Source: Allorhizobium sonneratiae
GTDB taxonomy: Bacteria > Pseudomonadota > Alphaproteobacteria > Rhizobiales > Rhizobiaceae
Direction of reading: 5' to 3'
Assembly: GCF_023700755.1 (NCBI RefSeq)
Contig: NZ_JAMKOJ010000007.1
Coordinates: 1-64,000, forward strand
Length of the DNA stretch: 64,000 nucleotides
Shown here: in pieces, positions 63,425-64,000 of the stretch
Layout of the letters: each line of letters starts with the position of its first letter
Numbering within the stretch: the first letter of the stretch is position 1
Made by a program: the position numbers and the translations under genes
Notes under the pieces: generated by a model
Told to the model about the DNA's origin: nothing
Seen by the model: only the letters and a program-made list of their open reading frames with translations
The model's database searches: none

Positions 63425-64000
63425 TTACTGCAGGGTCCGGTCGGACTCGCCCGATCCGCGCGCCAGATAGATTTCCGTAATGGCTATCAGGGTTTCAGCA
63501 CGGCTTTTGAGATCCGGGGCTTCCAGAAGCGCTTGTTTTTCCGCTGGTCCGAAGGGGGACATCATCGAGAGCGAATTCACCAAAGTCAGGTTGCTGGCCC
63601 GCTGAACACTGTCCCAGTCGGCTTCCAGCGTGTTGGCTTCGAGATAGGCGCGAAAGGTTGCCAGAAGACGGCTGCGATCGACGCTCTCTTCTTCCTGGGC
63701 GGCGCTCAGGTCGGTAACAAAGGGCGATATCCTGATCTGCCGGAAAGGATGATGCGAGCGCACCTCGCTGATCACCCTGTACCGGCAAAGACCACTGAGC
63801 GAGACGATATAGCGTCCGTCCCCGGTTTCGGCAAAGGAGGTAATCCGGCCAAGGCAGCCAACCGGGGCAAGGGCCGCCTGACCGCCATCGGTTGGCGAAG
63901 GCTCTGTCAGAGAGGGTTGAACCATGCCAATCAGCCGGTTGCCACGCAGGGCGAAATCAAACAGTTCAAGATAGCGCGGCTCGAAAATGTTCAGCGGCAA
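63425..64000 (-). CDS. LON substrate-binding-domain protein (start outside window)
   Basis: Standalone Lon N-terminal-domain protein lacking the AAA and protease parts. 191 residues are seen; the frame is open to the window edge. The first residues [20 protein letters not shown] correspond to a point some 30 residues into the family, so the real start lies beyond 64000. Further family sequence: [37 protein letters not shown]. It may have an adaptor role, but none is established. In an operon with the Trm112-like gene. Confidence 0.9.
   Translation of the reverse strand: MPLNIFEPRYLELFDFALRGNRLIGMVQPSLTEPSPTDGGQAALAPVGCLGRITSFAETGDGRYIVSLSGLCRYRVISEVRSHHPFRQIRISPFVTDLSAAQEEESVDRSRLLATFRAYLEANTLEADWDSVQRASNLTLVNSLSMMSPFGPAEKQALLEAPDLKSRAETLIAITEIYLARGSGESDRTLQ

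Overview
The window is a stretch of chromosome from an alphaproteobacterium of the order Rhizobiales, almost certainly family Rhizobiaceae. The evidence is gene content: a complete NdvB/ChvB-type cyclic beta-1,2-glucan synthase with its exporter NdvA/ChvA, a 180-kDa-class NAD-glutamate dehydrogenase, pyruvate carboxylase next to an ExpR-like LuxR regulator, a second-type RpoH, a CenR-like regulator, CarD beside FdxA, and abundant small palindromic intergenic repeats. I cannot resolve the genus. Genes are dense with long G+C-rich frames. I saw no rRNA, tRNA, CRISPR array, insertion sequence or prophage. The left and right edges each cut a gene.

Layout. 1-7.7 kb, minus strand: a chemosensory operon read as HD-GYP response regulator, STAS protein, CheY, CheA, CheW and a membrane chemoreceptor (cut by the left edge), with genes overlapping by a few bases. 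Upstream lies a soluble chemoreceptor-like protein. 7.8-26.1 kb: pyc, an expR-like regulator, ndvA, an M20 amidohydrolase, ndvB and an MFS transporter. 26.3-38.5 kb: NAD-glutamate dehydrogenase, pdxY, a beta carbonic anhydrase, ispA, mtgA, a glutathione S-transferase, rpmF, fdxA and carD. 38.5-46.5 kb: a VOC/glyoxalase pseudogene broken by a repeat, an SbmA/YddA-like ABC protein whose ATPase motifs are all degenerate, a TPP riboswitch with thiBPQ, and an M48 lipoprotein peptidase. 46.5-54 kb: rpoH, an SPY/OGT-like glycosyltransferase, leuC, an aldo/keto reductase, an L,D-transpeptidase-fold protein, a CenR-like regulator and a cyclic-nucleotide-binding-domain protein. 54-64 kb: xthA, a LolA-like carrier, ftsK, amtB-glnK with a candidate sigma-54 promoter, tesB, a UbiH-type monooxygenase, a Trm112-like protein and a LON-domain protein.

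How the genes fit together. Several genes serve the envelope: NdvB makes and NdvA exports periplasmic cyclic glucan; MtgA, the YkuD protein, the LolA-like protein, the M48 lipoprotein and a CenR-like regulator act on wall or outer membrane. glnK-amtB and the glutamate dehydrogenase belong to nitrogen metabolism. thiBPQ imports thiamine under TPP control. The chemosensory operon joins a CheA pathway to a STAS protein and a probable c-di-GMP phosphodiesterase.

The most unusual items are: a 105-bp structured repeat in two equal-length copies with compensatory base changes, one of which has destroyed a VOC gene; the ABC protein with no intact ATPase motif; and a soluble chemoreceptor-like protein carrying a CheZ-like D-x-x-x-Q motif. 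Most other genes are ordinary rhizobial housekeeping genes.
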